Source: Clostridium sp.
GTDB lineage: Bacteria > Bacteroidota > Bacteroidia > Bacteroidales > Bacteroidaceae
DNA: 38,142 nucleotides
Direction: 5' to 3'
Assembly (NCBI GenBank): GCA_023663705.1
Contig: JAMPGY010000001.1
Location: 295,448 to 333,589 of the forward strand
The notes under the pieces were generated by a model. That model was not told the origin of the DNA. It did no database searches and worked only from the letters and a program-made list of their open reading frames with translations. The translations under genes were made by a program, and so were the position numbers. Shown here in pieces: positions 8,901 through 18,437 of this stretch. Numbering within the stretch: position 1 is the first letter of the stretch; the number at the start of each line of letters is the position of its first letter.

Positions 8901-9527
8901 TTAAATGTTCAAACCGGAGAAACACATAAATGCCATGGCCATCAGTCCCACTGTGATGAAGGTGATGCCCAGTCCCTGCAACGGCTTGGGCACATCGGTG
9001 TAGGCCATCTTCTCGCGGATAGCCGCAAGAGACACGATGGCCAGCAGCCAGCCGATACCCGAACCCAGCGCATAGGCCAGAGAATCCCAGATGTCGCCGA
9101 TGGCCTGCGAGCTTGTGGCGGGATCCATCTGAATGCGCTGCTGCATGAACAGCGAGGCACCCATGATGGCGCAGTTAACGGCAATCAGCGGCAGGAAGAT
9201 ACCCAACGCGGCATAGAGGGAGGGAGAGAAACGCTCCACCACCATCTCCACCAACTGCACGATGCCGGCGATGACGGCAATGAACAGGATGAAGGCCAGA
9301 TAGGTGAGGTCGATGCCGAAAATACCATCGGCAGCGAGCACCTTGGTCTGCAACAGATAGTCGACGGGCACGGTGACGAGCAACACGAAGGTTACCGCCA
9401 CGCCCAGTCCGAGCGCTGTCTTCACGTTCTTGGATACAGCCAGATATGAACACATACCCAAGAAGAAAGCGAATATCATATTGTCCACAAAGATAGAGCG
9501 GACAAACAAACTTAATAAATGTTCCAT
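8901..9527 (-). CDS. nqrE: Na+-translocating NADH:quinone reductase subunit E
   Basis: A 208-residue polytopic membrane subunit with six predicted helices, paralogous to NqrD. Cys26 (in GMCSYLA) and Cys119 (in AVNCAIMG) match the conserved cysteines that, with those of NqrD, hold the intramembrane iron-sulfur centre. [19 protein letters not shown] is typical of the family. It lies 29 bases downstream of nqrD. Confidence 0.98.
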   Translation of the reverse strand: MEHLLSLFVRSIFVDNMIFAFFLGMCSYLAVSKNVKTALGLGVAVTFVLLVTVPVDYLLQTKVLAADGIFGIDLTYLAFILFIAVIAGIVQLVEMVVERFSPSLYAALGIFLPLIAVNCAIMGASLFMQQRIQMDPATSSQAIGDIWDSLAYALGSGIGWLLAIVSLAAIREKMAYTDVPKPLQGLGITFITVGLMAMAFMCFSGLNI

Positions 9528-9556
9528 AGTCTTTCGTTATTACGTATGTGTGGATG

Positions 9557-10189
9557 TTACTTCTTTTGTTTTCTGTCGTTGTATGCACGCTGTGCCCAGA
9601 TGAAGCAACCCAGCAGAATCAAGGCCATGGCGGGCATGGTCATCATACCGTTGTTCATATAGCCCATCTCGTACACACAGTCGGGCACAATCTGCATGCC
9701 GGCCAGCGAACCGCTGCCCAGCAACTCACGCACTGCACCCACAACCACCAGCACGAAGGCATAGCCGAGGCCGTTGCCGATACCGTCCAGGAAGCTCTCC
9801 CACGGGCCGTTCATCATGGCGAATGCCTCCAGACGTCCCATCAGGATACAGTTGGTGATAATCAAGCCCACATACACCGACAGCTGAACGCTCACGTCGT
9901 AGGCGAATGCCTTGAGCACCATGCTGACCACCGTTACCAGCGCGGCCACCACCACAAGCTGGATGATGATGCGAATACGGTTGGGGATGGTCTTACGAAT
10001 CAAAGAAATAATCAAGTTGGAGAAAGCAGTGATCACCGTCACAGACAATCCCATCACGATGGCCGGCATCAGCTGTGAGGTTACAGCCAAAGCTGAACAG
10101 ATACCCAATACCTGAACGGCCACGGGGTTATTGAGATTCAACGGTGAGGAAAGAACTTCTCTATTCTCTTTTGAAAACAATTTACTCAT
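9557..10189 (-). CDS. nqrD: Na+-translocating NADH:quinone reductase subunit D
   Basis: A 210-residue membrane subunit. Cys31 (GICSALAVT) and Cys114 (ITNCILMGRLEAFAM) are the conserved intramembrane cluster cysteines. The motif GPWESFLDGIGNGLGYAFVL is diagnostic. AGGATAAAGAC precedes the ATG. It begins 17 bases after nqrC. Confidence 0.98.
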   Translation of the reverse strand: MSKLFSKENREVLSSPLNLNNPVAVQVLGICSALAVTSQLMPAIVMGLSVTVITAFSNLIISLIRKTIPNRIRIIIQLVVVAALVTVVSMVLKAFAYDVSVQLSVYVGLIITNCILMGRLEAFAMMNGPWESFLDGIGNGLGYAFVLVVVGAVRELLGSGSLAGMQIVPDCVYEMGYMNNGMMTMPAMALILLGCFIWAQRAYNDRKQKK

Positions 10190-10206
10190 GTCTTTATCCT
10201 CCTTGT

Positions 10207-11061
10207 TTATTCGTTAGTCGTTAAAAAAGTGAGATAGTTGCTCAAACAGTCTTTCAACATGTTCTTCACACCATTGCTGGTGAGCGTCGCACCGGTAACA
10301 GCATCACATCTGTTTTCAGCGGCAACATTATCGTCCTTCTGCGAGGGCTTCATCACAGTGAGAGCCACTTCCGTACCCTTTGCGTTCAGTACCTTCTTGT
10401 TCTCAAACTGCTTCTGGAAGGCTGTCTCCTTGATGAGGGCACCCAATCCTGCGGTCTCACTCTCGTGAGAGAAGTACACACCATATACGGTGTTCTTGTC
10501 GGCATTAAGAGCTACATAGCCCCAAATGCCGCCCCACAAACCCTTACCGGTCATAGGGAGTACATATTTTACCTCACCGTTCACATTGCATACATACAGG
10601 GGAAGATTGTCATTGTTGATTTCCTTATTTTCGACACGGAAACCGTCTTGATCCTTTGATTCACCTTCCTTTACCACCACACCGGCGTTGGTAATGATCT
10701 CATCGGCTGTCACCACTTCCATATACTTGGCCTCAACGTCGGAGTTAGCAAGGTCACGAATGTTCAGGGCAGCCAAAATCTGACTCTTCTTATCAATTTC
10801 CACATTAGCCTGCGAACGAGCCTCTAAAGCCTTAGACACAAATGCCAGCAGAAAAGCCACGATGATTACCACCAAAATAGCATAGATAATCGTGTAGATA
10901 TTGCTGTTCGTATCGATACCCTTCTTCTTCGGCTGCACTGCTGCTTCTTTCATTTCTTCAAATTCCGAAGAGGGAACCTGACATTGCGGACATTTGGCAG
11001 GTGCGGCATCACCTTCATGAATGTAGCCGCATACTTTACATTTAAATTTCTTTGTAGCCAT
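10207..11061 (-). CDS. nqrC: Na+-NQR subunit C with an N-terminal rubredoxin-like domain
   Basis: A 284-residue protein. The ATG at 11061 is chosen because AAGGA lies just upstream and it starts 10 bases after the nqrB stop; an upstream extension would run into nqrB. Residues 1-36 are a rubredoxin-like (rubrerythrin-type) iron domain with ligands Cys8, Cys11, Cys24 and Cys27 (CKVCGYIHEGD...CPQCQVP). A Lys-rich linker (38-48) leads to one transmembrane helix (about 55-76) and then the normal periplasmic NqrC domain. The covalent-FMN motif is present as TGATLTSNG, with Thr259 the expected attachment residue. NqrC carries electrons from NqrB-side cofactors within the sodium pump. The N-terminal domain is not part of standard NqrC as I know it. 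Confidence 0.95.
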   Translation of the reverse strand: MATKKFKCKVCGYIHEGDAAPAKCPQCQVPSSEFEEMKEAAVQPKKKGIDTNSNIYTIIYAILVVIIVAFLLAFVSKALEARSQANVEIDKKSQILAALNIRDLANSDVEAKYMEVVTADEIITNAGVVVKEGESKDQDGFRVENKEINNDNLPLYVCNVNGEVKYVLPMTGKGLWGGIWGYVALNADKNTVYGVYFSHESETAGLGALIKETAFQKQFENKKVLNAKGTEVALTVMKPSQKDDNVAAENRCDAVTGATLTSNGVKNMLKDCLSNYLTFLTTNE

Positions 11062-11071
11062 ATTCCTTGTT

Positions 11072-12238
11072 TTATTTGATTGCACGTTTAGCACGCTTGC
11101 TGATGTTGCTTTGGTATACGCTGTAGTCGATAAGAGAAGCGAATACATTCATCAACAGAATAGCAAGCATCATTCCTTCAGGATAACCAGGGTTGAGCAC
11201 ACGGATGATAACCGCCATGGCACCGATAAGGAAACCATATACGAACTTACCCTTCTCCGTACGGGCCGAGGTGACAGGATCGGTAGCCATGAAGACGGCA
11301 CCGAAACAGAAACCGCCCAGCACCAAGTGCTGATACCAAGGCAAAGCTGCCACAGCATTGCCTTCCGGGCCGAACTGGTTGAACAGGATACCCATCAAAG
11401 CACCGCCGACAAATACACTGACCATAGTCTTCCAACTGGCCACACCGCTCCACAGGAGGATGAGCGCACCCAAAGCAATAGCAATAACACTGGTCTCACC
11501 GATAGAACCGGGAATAAGCCCCACAATCTGATCCCACAGTGAACTGCTGATATCAGTACCTGTGGCAGCCTGCCCCAAAGGAGTGGCAGCCGTGAAACCA
11601 TCGGCCAAGGTGTTGCCCAGACCGAAGATACTATCCTTAGCCACCCAGCAGGATTCACCGCTCATAGCCGTGGGGTAGGCAAAGAACAGGAATGCACGGG
11701 TTACCAAAGCCACATTGAAGATGTTCATACCCGTTCCACCAAACACTTCCTTGGCAAATATCACGGCGAAAGCACAAGCCAAAGCCAGTATCCACAACGG
11801 ACATTCCACCGGCACAATCAGAGGAACGAGCATACCTGTCACCAGATAGCCTTCATGAATTTCCTCTCCTTTCCACTGAGCCACGACAAATTCGATACCC
11901 AGACCCACCAAATAGGAAACAATGATCTTAGGCAGTACAGCCAGAAAACCGAAACCGAACATTTCAAGGAATGTTCCGTCCATACCGGCCTCCTTATAGT
12001 TTTGATAACCTACGTTGTACATACCGAACAACAACGCAGGTATCAACGCGATTACCACAAACGACATGATGCGCTTACTGTCGATGGCGTCATGCACATG
12101 TACTCCCGATTTCGACGTGGTGTTGGGCACGAACAAGAACGTCTCGAAGCCGTCGAACACCGAACGGAAAGCGTGAAGTTTGCCTCCCTCCTCGAAGTTC
12201 GGCTTTATCTTATCGATATAATTTCTTAACGCGTTCAT
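11072..12238 (-). CDS. nqrB: Na+-translocating NADH:quinone reductase subunit B
   Basis: A 388-residue polytopic membrane subunit, the main Na+-translocating and quinone-site subunit. It binds riboflavin and a covalent FMN. The expected FMN attachment site is Thr219 in DGFTAATPLGQ, which corresponds to the DGFxGATxL motif. HEGYLVTGMLVPLIVP and the FGGTGMNIFNVALVTRAF stretch are typical. It is followed after 10 bases by nqrC and preceded 32 bases upstream by nqrA. FMN attachment needs ApbE, which is not encoded in this window. Confidence 0.98.
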   Translation of the reverse strand: MNALRNYIDKIKPNFEEGGKLHAFRSVFDGFETFLFVPNTTSKSGVHVHDAIDSKRIMSFVVIALIPALLFGMYNVGYQNYKEAGMDGTFLEMFGFGFLAVLPKIIVSYLVGLGIEFVVAQWKGEEIHEGYLVTGMLVPLIVPVECPLWILALACAFAVIFAKEVFGGTGMNIFNVALVTRAFLFFAYPTAMSGESCWVAKDSIFGLGNTLADGFTAATPLGQAATGTDISSSLWDQIVGLIPGSIGETSVIAIALGALILLWSGVASWKTMVSVFVGGALMGILFNQFGPEGNAVAALPWYQHLVLGGFCFGAVFMATDPVTSARTEKGKFVYGFLIGAMAVIIRVLNPGYPEGMMLAILLMNVFASLIDYSVYQSNISKRAKRAIK

Positions 12239-12270
12239 TATTTTATATTCTTTTTATTTCTATATTTCTA

Positions 12271-13623
12271 TTAAGCCATTTCCTTACGGAGCATGTCCAA
12301 GCCTTCGCGCACGATACGCTGAACTTCCAATTTGGAAGAATCGACAAACTCACACAGGGCAAAGTCCTCTGGAGCCACCTCATAGATGCCCAAGGCTTCC
12401 ATGCGGTCAATGTCTCCCGTGATGATGGCCTTTACCAATGCCTCGGGGAAGATGTCCATCGGGAACACACTGTCGTATTCACCGGACATTATCATGTGGC
12501 GTTCGCCGCCCTTAATGCGGGCATCAAGAACATATTCCTTCTTCTTGCCAAACATCCAGCTCATATAAGAACGGCTGGTGGAGAACTGATCGCAACGGGG
12601 CATGATCCACCCCAGCATCTCATGTACATCGTCTCCTTCGGGAATCACGTTCACTTCCGTGGCATGGGCTGCCAAGAAACCATCGTCCGTAGTCTTCACA
12701 CCTGTCATTACGTTGCCGTTGATGATGCGCACGTTCTTTCCCTCGCAAACGTTTCCTTCCAGCAAAGTGTTGAGTTGCTGCCCCACCGTCATTTCGCAAT
12801 AAGCGGGCTTCTTTACTTCCGAACCAGCCAAAGCTATTGTACGTGTAAAGTTTACCTTGCCGGTGTTGAAAAGGCGTCCTATAAAGATAACCTCCTCGGC
12901 ACCGATGGTCCATACGATCTCACCTTTGTTCACGGGACATACGTGATTGATATGCACACCCACGTTACCGGCCGGAGCCGGGCCGTCGTAAACGGTCACT
13001 GTCACGCCCGTCGCATTTTTCAGCGCGGAAGAAGTCTGCTTAGCACTGACACCCAAATGAGTAGGAGCCAACTTGGCCAGCACGTCCAGTCCGGTCTGAA
13101 AATCCTTTTCCTGTCCGTTGAGTACATACTCAAAATCAGCCGTCAAAGGCATTGAATTGAAGGCTGACACGAAGATGGCCTTGGGCGTATCCTCAGGAGA
13201 AGCTGTCACGTCATAAGGACGCTGCTTGAAGAAAGCGAACAGACCGGACTCCAACAGAAGTTCCTTCACAGCCTCGCCGTTCATCTCCCTCACATTCTTG
13301 ACCTGAAAATCCACATACTGTTGCTGTGCGTCGGCTTCCACCTGAACGCTCAGCACCTTACGACGCTCGCCACGCTCCACCAAGGTAACCTTACCGCTGA
13401 CTGGAGACACGAACTTTACCGAAGGATGGTTTTTGTCAATAAACAAAGCATCCCCGGCCTTGACGCAGTCATCTTCCTTGACCACCACTTTGGGCTTAAC
13501 ACCGGGAAAATCATCCGGAACAAGTGCATACTTGCCGGAAGCTTTTACCGCAAATTTGTCCAAAGAAGCTTTTCCTTTCAGATTTACATCAAGGCCTTTA
13601 CGTAACTTGATTACATTTGCCAT
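12271..13623 (-). CDS. nqrA: Na+-translocating NADH:quinone reductase subunit A
   Basis: A 450-residue hydrophilic subunit, the usual length. It begins MANVIKLRKGLDVNLKGKA, and the barrel-sandwich segments resemble those of RnfC (HPSVKFVSPVSGKVTLVERG). NqrA sits on the cytoplasmic face and contributes to ubiquinone or menaquinone binding. It is the first gene of a complete nqrABCDEF operon. Its promoter lies in the 94-base region shared with the divergent tamB-like gene. Confidence 0.98.
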   Translation of the reverse strand: MANVIKLRKGLDVNLKGKASLDKFAVKASGKYALVPDDFPGVKPKVVVKEDDCVKAGDALFIDKNHPSVKFVSPVSGKVTLVERGERRKVLSVQVEADAQQQYVDFQVKNVREMNGEAVKELLLESGLFAFFKQRPYDVTASPEDTPKAIFVSAFNSMPLTADFEYVLNGQEKDFQTGLDVLAKLAPTHLGVSAKQTSSALKNATGVTVTVYDGPAPAGNVGVHINHVCPVNKGEIVWTIGAEEVIFIGRLFNTGKVNFTRTIALAGSEVKKPAYCEMTVGQQLNTLLEGNVCEGKNVRIINGNVMTGVKTTDDGFLAAHATEVNVIPEGDDVHEMLGWIMPRCDQFSTSRSYMSWMFGKKKEYVLDARIKGGERHMIMSGEYDSVFPMDIFPEALVKAIITGDIDRMEALGIYEVAPEDFALCEFVDSSKLEVQRIVREGLDMLRKEMA

Positions 13624-13660
13624 ATATTTTGATAATAAAACGAATTTTTAAAAATCAGGG

Positions 13661-13668
13661 CAAAATTA
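13661..13668 (-). promoter_or_regulatory. Putative -7 element of the nqr operon
   Basis: On the minus strand this reads TAATTTTG, fitting TAnnTTTG, 38 bases upstream of the nqrA ATG. The expected -33 position reads TTCC, a weak match. The site lies in the divergent nqrA/tamB intergenic region. Confidence 0.5.
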
Positions 13669-13717
13669 CATAAAAATACAGAGAACGGGAAGAAAAATTA
13701 AAAGGAAAATCTTAATT

Positions 13718-16700
13718 TTGTTGCACATAAACAGTGCGCCCATCAAGAAAGTAAAGAAAATAGCACGATGGCTGGTTGGACTGCCTTTGGGCATCTATCT
13801 GGCAGTTGTTGCCCTGCTGAATATTCCGGCAGTGCAACGTTCTTTATCTATAGCCGTTTCATCGGCCTTGGAAGACGCTCTTGACACGGAAGTACGCATC
13901 GGACGCATCGGGCCGGGACTGTTCAACCGTCTGGTAGTGGACGATTTGGTGCTCTGTGACCACGAAGGGAACGATTTGTTCAAGGCATCCCGCCTGTCGG
14001 CCACATTTCAAATATTGCCTCTGTTCCGTGGGAAGATGGTGGTTGACAACATCCGACTGTTCAGTTTCTCACTATGCCTTTTACAGGAACAAGCCAACGA
14101 GCCACCTAACTATCAGTTTTTAACAGACCTATTGTCTTCCGACAAGCCAAGCGACAGTTTCGTTGACTTGCGTATCAACTCTATCCTGTTGCGAAGGGGA
14201 CAATTGAGCCACGAATTGCGATACGCACCTCACGACAGCACTCGTTTCTCACCAGCACATCTTTTTATCACCAATCTCAACGCCGATCTCTCGATCAAAG
14301 CTCTTCGGTCTGACAGTGTGGACATTGCCATTAAGAAGCTTGGTTTTGAAGAAAATTCCGGTCTGCAGATCAAGAAGTTGAGCGGCCGTCTGACAGCAAA
14401 CCGCCGCCAGGCGCTACTGAGCGGATTCGCACTGCAACTGCCCCACTCTACGCTGAAAATCGACACATTGCAATGCAACTATAAGACAGACGAATCTCCC
14501 TCCCCTTTTGCCATCCGCAAGGAGACCATAAAGTATTTCGGGCGCATCGCACCGTCCATCCTTTCTCCCACTGATTTTCGCTGCTTTGCCCCCATACTCG
14601 ACCGCCTGAATACCTCTATCCATCTATCCGCATCTCTGCAAGGTACAAGCCAGGAACTCAACGTAAAGCATCTCAACCTGCGCACTGCTGACAATGACCT
14701 GAACATTCTGCTGACCACCCATATCGAACGTGGCACAACAGCGCAGCAGGGCTGGGATGCCGACGCACAAGTGTATGACTGCACCGTTCAATCCTCTTTT
14801 ATCCGCCAGGTGCTCACAGCTGTCGCTCCGGATCCCGGCGATCTGACAACACTATGTGACCGATTGAAATTCCTGAGCTACCACGGCACAGCATCGCATC
14901 GGTATGGCGAGAGTACGGTAGACGGCACGCTGCAATGCGGGGCCGGACAACTTGTATTATCCGCTTTGCTGAACAAAAGAAATGGATTCGACGCCCACCT
15001 GCAGACCCGACAGTTTGATGTAGGTTCCTTGCTGACAGAAAATGCACCGCTGGGCTTGCTGTCGTTAAACATCCAAGCCAACGGTCAACTGCAACCGGAA
15101 GATTTTCAACTTCGAGAAGCCCGGATCAAAGGAACAGTGGAACAGATGGAACTATTGCAATACGACTACCGAAACGTGAATGTAGAAGCACATTATGCCG
15201 ACCGGCAATGGCAAACTGCAGCCGATTGGGATGATCTGAACGGACGTTTATCGGCAGCGCTATCGCTCAACACTCGTCCACAACTGCCGGTTCTCACCGT
15301 AGACGCCCAGGTATATGGTTTTTCGCCTCACAATCTCAAACTTACTTCACGATATGACCACACACGGTTTGACGGCCGAATGAAAGCGTCTCTGCAAGGC
15401 GACAACATGGAAAACCTTGCCGGAAATATCACGCTGACCGACTTCCGCATCCAAAGTCCGGAAGACAGCTATAACGTCAGTCACATCAACCTGCAGAGCC
15501 GAGCGGACGGCCGCACACATAAGGTAACACTCGAAAGCGACTTTGCGTCGGCCACGCTGGAAGGAACGTTTGACTTCGGCCACCTTGGCGAGGAAGGCAA
15601 ACGCCACATCCACCCTTATCTCCCCTCACTCATCAGTCTGTCTCCCACTCTTCCCCGCTTCACCCACTCCACGGAGGATATGCGGTTTGCGGCCGAGATC
15701 CGGGATTGCCGACCGCTCCAAAAACTATTCGACATCCCGCTTAACATAGAACAACCCGCTCATCTGAGCGGATGCATGGAGAACCTTACCGGAGAACTTC
15801 GTATAGACGGCATATTTCCCGCACTGAGTTATGGCGATGAGCATCTACAGAACATCCGCCTGAGTTGCTCCACCACTCCCGATAGCCTGTTCGCATTACT
15901 TTCGGCCGACCGCATCATGCAGGGAAACCCAGTGAGTATCGGTCTGCAGGCCACGGCCACCAATGATCACCTATTATCCGTCCTCTCGTGGAACAACAAC
16001 AAGGACAACGTGTACCGTGGTCGAGTAGCCACCGACACACGTTTTTTCAAAGACGAGGCCGGCCGACAAGCACTGAGTGTGCAGTTCGCCCCCACAAACC
16101 TAATTATCAACGACTCATTATGGCACATACATGCATCATCCATCGAACTGCATAATCAAACGATTGAAGTGAACCGTTTTTTGGTCAATCAGGGAGACCG
16201 CCAACTGAGCATCAACGGACGCATCTCGCAAGAAACGGAAGACACACTGACTGTGAAACTCAAAGACATCAACCTGCAATACGTGTTTGACATTATCAAT
16301 TTCCACTCGGTGGAGTTCGGCGGCCACGCCACAGGCAACGTATATGCCAACGGACTCATGGAATCGCCCCAAATGGACGCCCGGCTCAACGTACGCCAGT
16401 TCACCTTCAATGAAGGAAACATGGGCGACATGGACGTGCACGGATGGTGGAACAAGAACGAGAAATCTATCTTTTTGGATGCACGAATGAGAGATCTTCC
16501 GAACTCCAGCGAAACACACGTAGAGGGTTCCGTTACTCCAGGACAGGGACCGGGAACAGGACTGGATCTACACATCAACACACAGCGTATCAATCTATAC
16601 TTCCTTAACGAATACACCAGTGGAATCTTCACCAACCTGCAGGGAAGAGCCACAGGATGGGCACGGGTATTCGGTCCGTTCAAGGAGATTGACTTGGAAG

Positions 16701-18199
16701 GGGATCTGGTGATCGAAGAGGCAGACATGACAGTGAATACACTCAATACCCACTACCGACTGGAAAACGATACGGTGAACCTCACGCCGGGTATCATTGC
16801 CCTCCGCAATGCCAAGGTGTTCGACCACATGGGTGGACGCGGACGATCAGACCATAATGCAACGGTGAACGGTGTACTTCGCCACAATCATTTTTCCAAT
16901 CTCACCTACGACATCAACGTACAGGCCAACAATGTGCTGGGATACGACCACAAGGAGTTTGGCGATGAGGTGTTTTGCGGCACGGCCTATGCCACTGGAC
17001 TGGTTCGCCTGAACGGGAAACCCGGCGAATTGAACGTGGATATACAAGCACGACCGGAAAGAGGCACGCAGTTTGTCTACAACTCATCTACACCCGAAAC
17101 ACTCACCGACAAGGAGTTTATCCGCTTCGTCTCTCCCACCGACAGTACCCGTTCCACCTACACCGACAACTCTGTCACAGCTACATCTGTCACAGCACAA
17201 CCCACAGATATAGAGTCAGACATGCACATCAATTTCAACTTAGACATCACCCCCGAGGCCACCGTAAAGATTCTGATGGATGCACGGGCCGGCGATTACA
17301 TCGCCCTGAACGGCTATAGCAATTTGCGCGCCACCTATTACAACAAAGGCAAGTTCCAAATGTACGGTACCTTCCGGGTCGACCACGGCGTATACAAACT
17401 ATCTCTGCAGGACGTCATCCGCAAGGATTTCCAGTTCAAACCCGGCGGCACACTTACTTTCGGAGGTGAACCGTATCAAGCCGACCTTAACCTGCAGGCT
17501 GTCTACACCGTACCCTCCGTATCACTCAACGACTTGAGTTCCGGATCCACATTCAGCCAAAACAATGTGCGCGTGAACTGCATCATGAATTTAGGTGGAA
17601 AAGCACAAAGTCCACAGGTGAGCTTCGACTTCGACCTACCCAACGTAAACGAGGATGAAAAACAAATGGTGCGTAGCCTCATCAGCACCGATGAGGAGAA
17701 GAATATGCAGATTATCTACCTGCTGGGCATAGGCCGATTCTACACCTACGACTACAACAACCCCGATCAGAGCCAGTCGTCCGTAGCCATGAAGTCGCTC
17801 CTCTCCACCACCCTGAGCGGACAACTCAACCAGATGCTGTCAAGCATCGTAGGCAGCAGCAATTGGAATATCGGAACGAACCTGAGCACGGGGGATACCG
17901 GATGGAGCGACATGGACGTGGAGGGATTGCTATCCGGCCGCCTGCTCAACAACCGCCTGCTCATCAACGGCAACTTCGGCTATCGCGAAAACACCACCAA
18001 TAACTCCAACTTCATTGGTGACTTCGACTTGCAATGGCTTCTTACCCGCAATGGAAACGTAAGCCTCAAGGCCTACAGCGAAACCAACGAACGCTACTTC
18101 ACCAAATCTACCCTCACCACCCAAGGCATAGGACTGATGCTGAAAAAAGACTTCATTTCGTGGAAAGATCTCTTCCGTCGCAAGAACAGGAAACCGTAA
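13718..18199 (+). CDS. tamB: TamB/DUF490-type translocation and assembly protein
   Basis: A 1493-residue AsmA/TamB-like protein with one N-terminal membrane anchor (about 17-37) and a very long beta-repeat body spanning the periplasm. The C-terminal DUF490 region (about 1050-1490) includes MDARAGDYIALNGYSNLRAT, FRVDHGVYKLSLQDV and SLISTDEEKNMQIIYLLGIG. Members act in outer-membrane protein assembly and in lipid transport between membranes. There is no ATG near the start. The frame opens with TTG at 13718 (another at 13721), 9 bases after AAGGAAAA, and no in-frame ATG occurs for about 100 codons, so TTG initiation is the best reading. It is divergent from nqrA. Confidence 0.85.
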   Translation: MLHINSAPIKKVKKIARWLVGLPLGIYLAVVALLNIPAVQRSLSIAVSSALEDALDTEVRIGRIGPGLFNRLVVDDLVLCDHEGNDLFKASRLSATFQILPLFRGKMVVDNIRLFSFSLCLLQEQANEPPNYQFLTDLLSSDKPSDSFVDLRINSILLRRGQLSHELRYAPHDSTRFSPAHLFITNLNADLSIKALRSDSVDIAIKKLGFEENSGLQIKKLSGRLTANRRQALLSGFALQLPHSTLKIDTLQCNYKTDESPSPFAIRKETIKYFGRIAPSILSPTDFRCFAPILDRLNTSIHLSASLQGTSQELNVKHLNLRTADNDLNILLTTHIERGTTAQQGWDADAQVYDCTVQSSFIRQVLTAVAPDPGDLTTLCDRLKFLSYHGTASHRYGESTVDGTLQCGAGQLVLSALLNKRNGFDAHLQTRQFDVGSLLTENAPLGLLSLNIQANGQLQPEDFQLREARIKGTVEQMELLQYDYRNVNVEAHYADRQWQTAADWDDLNGRLSAALSLNTRPQLPVLTVDAQVYGFSPHNLKLTSRYDHTRFDGRMKASLQGDNMENLAGNITLTDFRIQSPEDSYNVSHINLQSRADGRTHKVTLESDFASATLEGTFDFGHLGEEGKRHIHPYLPSLISLSPTLPRFTHSTEDMRFAAEIRDCRPLQKLFDIPLNIEQPAHLSGCMENLTGELRIDGIFPALSYGDEHLQNIRLSCSTTPDSLFALLSADRIMQGNPVSIGLQATATNDHLLSVLSWNNNKDNVYRGRVATDTRFFKDEAGRQALSVQFAPTNLIINDSLWHIHASSIELHNQTIEVNRFLVNQGDRQLSINGRISQETEDTLTVKLKDINLQYVFDIINFHSVEFGGHATGNVYANGLMESPQMDARLNVRQFTFNEGNMGDMDVHGWWNKNEKSIFLDARMRDLPNSSETHVEGSVTPGQGPGTGLDLHINTQRINLYFLNEYTSGIFTNLQGRATGWARVFGPFKEIDLEGDLVIEEADMTVNTLNTHYRLENDTVNLTPGIIALRNAKVFDHMGGRGRSDHNATVNGVLRHNHFSNLTYDINVQANNVLGYDHKEFGDEVFCGTAYATGLVRLNGKPGELNVDIQARPERGTQFVYNSSTPETLTDKEFIRFVSPTDSTRSTYTDNSVTATSVTAQPTDIESDMHINFNLDITPEATVKILMDARAGDYIALNGYSNLRATYYNKGKFQMYGTFRVDHGVYKLSLQDVIRKDFQFKPGGTLTFGGEPYQADLNLQAVYTVPSVSLNDLSSGSTFSQNNVRVNCIMNLGGKAQSPQVSFDFDLPNVNEDEKQMVRSLISTDEEKNMQIIYLLGIGRFYTYDYNNPDQSQSSVAMKSLLSTTLSGQLNQMLSSIVGSSNWNIGTNLSTGDTGWSDMDVEGLLSGRLLNNRLLINGNFGYRENTTNNSNFIGDFDLQWLLTRNGNVSLKAYSETNERYFTKSTLTTQGIGLMLKKDFISWKDLFRRKNRKP

Positions 18200-18354
18200 C
18201 AAAGTATCGTTCGGTCATTAGAAGTTCCCATGAAGTGACAGGAAATGTTCGATAGACCTATCCAATGACAAGCCATAAATATGGCCAATCCAGTTCCATC
18301 AACTAATAGGCGCAAGATTGTAAGATGAGCAAAGACTGACGGATATCGATTTTA

Positions 18355-18408
18355 ACAAAAAACCGCACCCCCGACGACTGACTGACCGATTCGGAGGGTG
18401 CGGTTTGA
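18355..18408 (-). terminator. Terminator between convergent tamB and the protease gene
   Basis: A perfect 11-bp stem (AAACCGCACCC at 18360-18370 with 18396-18406). On the minus strand a run of six T follows, so it terminates the protease transcript. On the plus strand the tail is not T-rich. The rest of the region from 18200 to 18437 shows nothing recognisable. Confidence 0.8.
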
Positions 18409-18437
18409 TGATTGTCAATAGATTAATTCGGGTGTGC

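Noticed and set aside
7739-8929. Plus-strand open frame of 396 codons opposite nqrF
   Set aside because: Low-complexity His/Val/Glu-rich translation, fully antisense to an intact nqrF with all cofactor motifs.
11062-11148. Upstream extension of nqrC
   Set aside because: It would overlap the end of nqrB, and the added residues look like shadow sequence. The ATG at 11061 has a ribosome-binding site and begins the rubredoxin motif.
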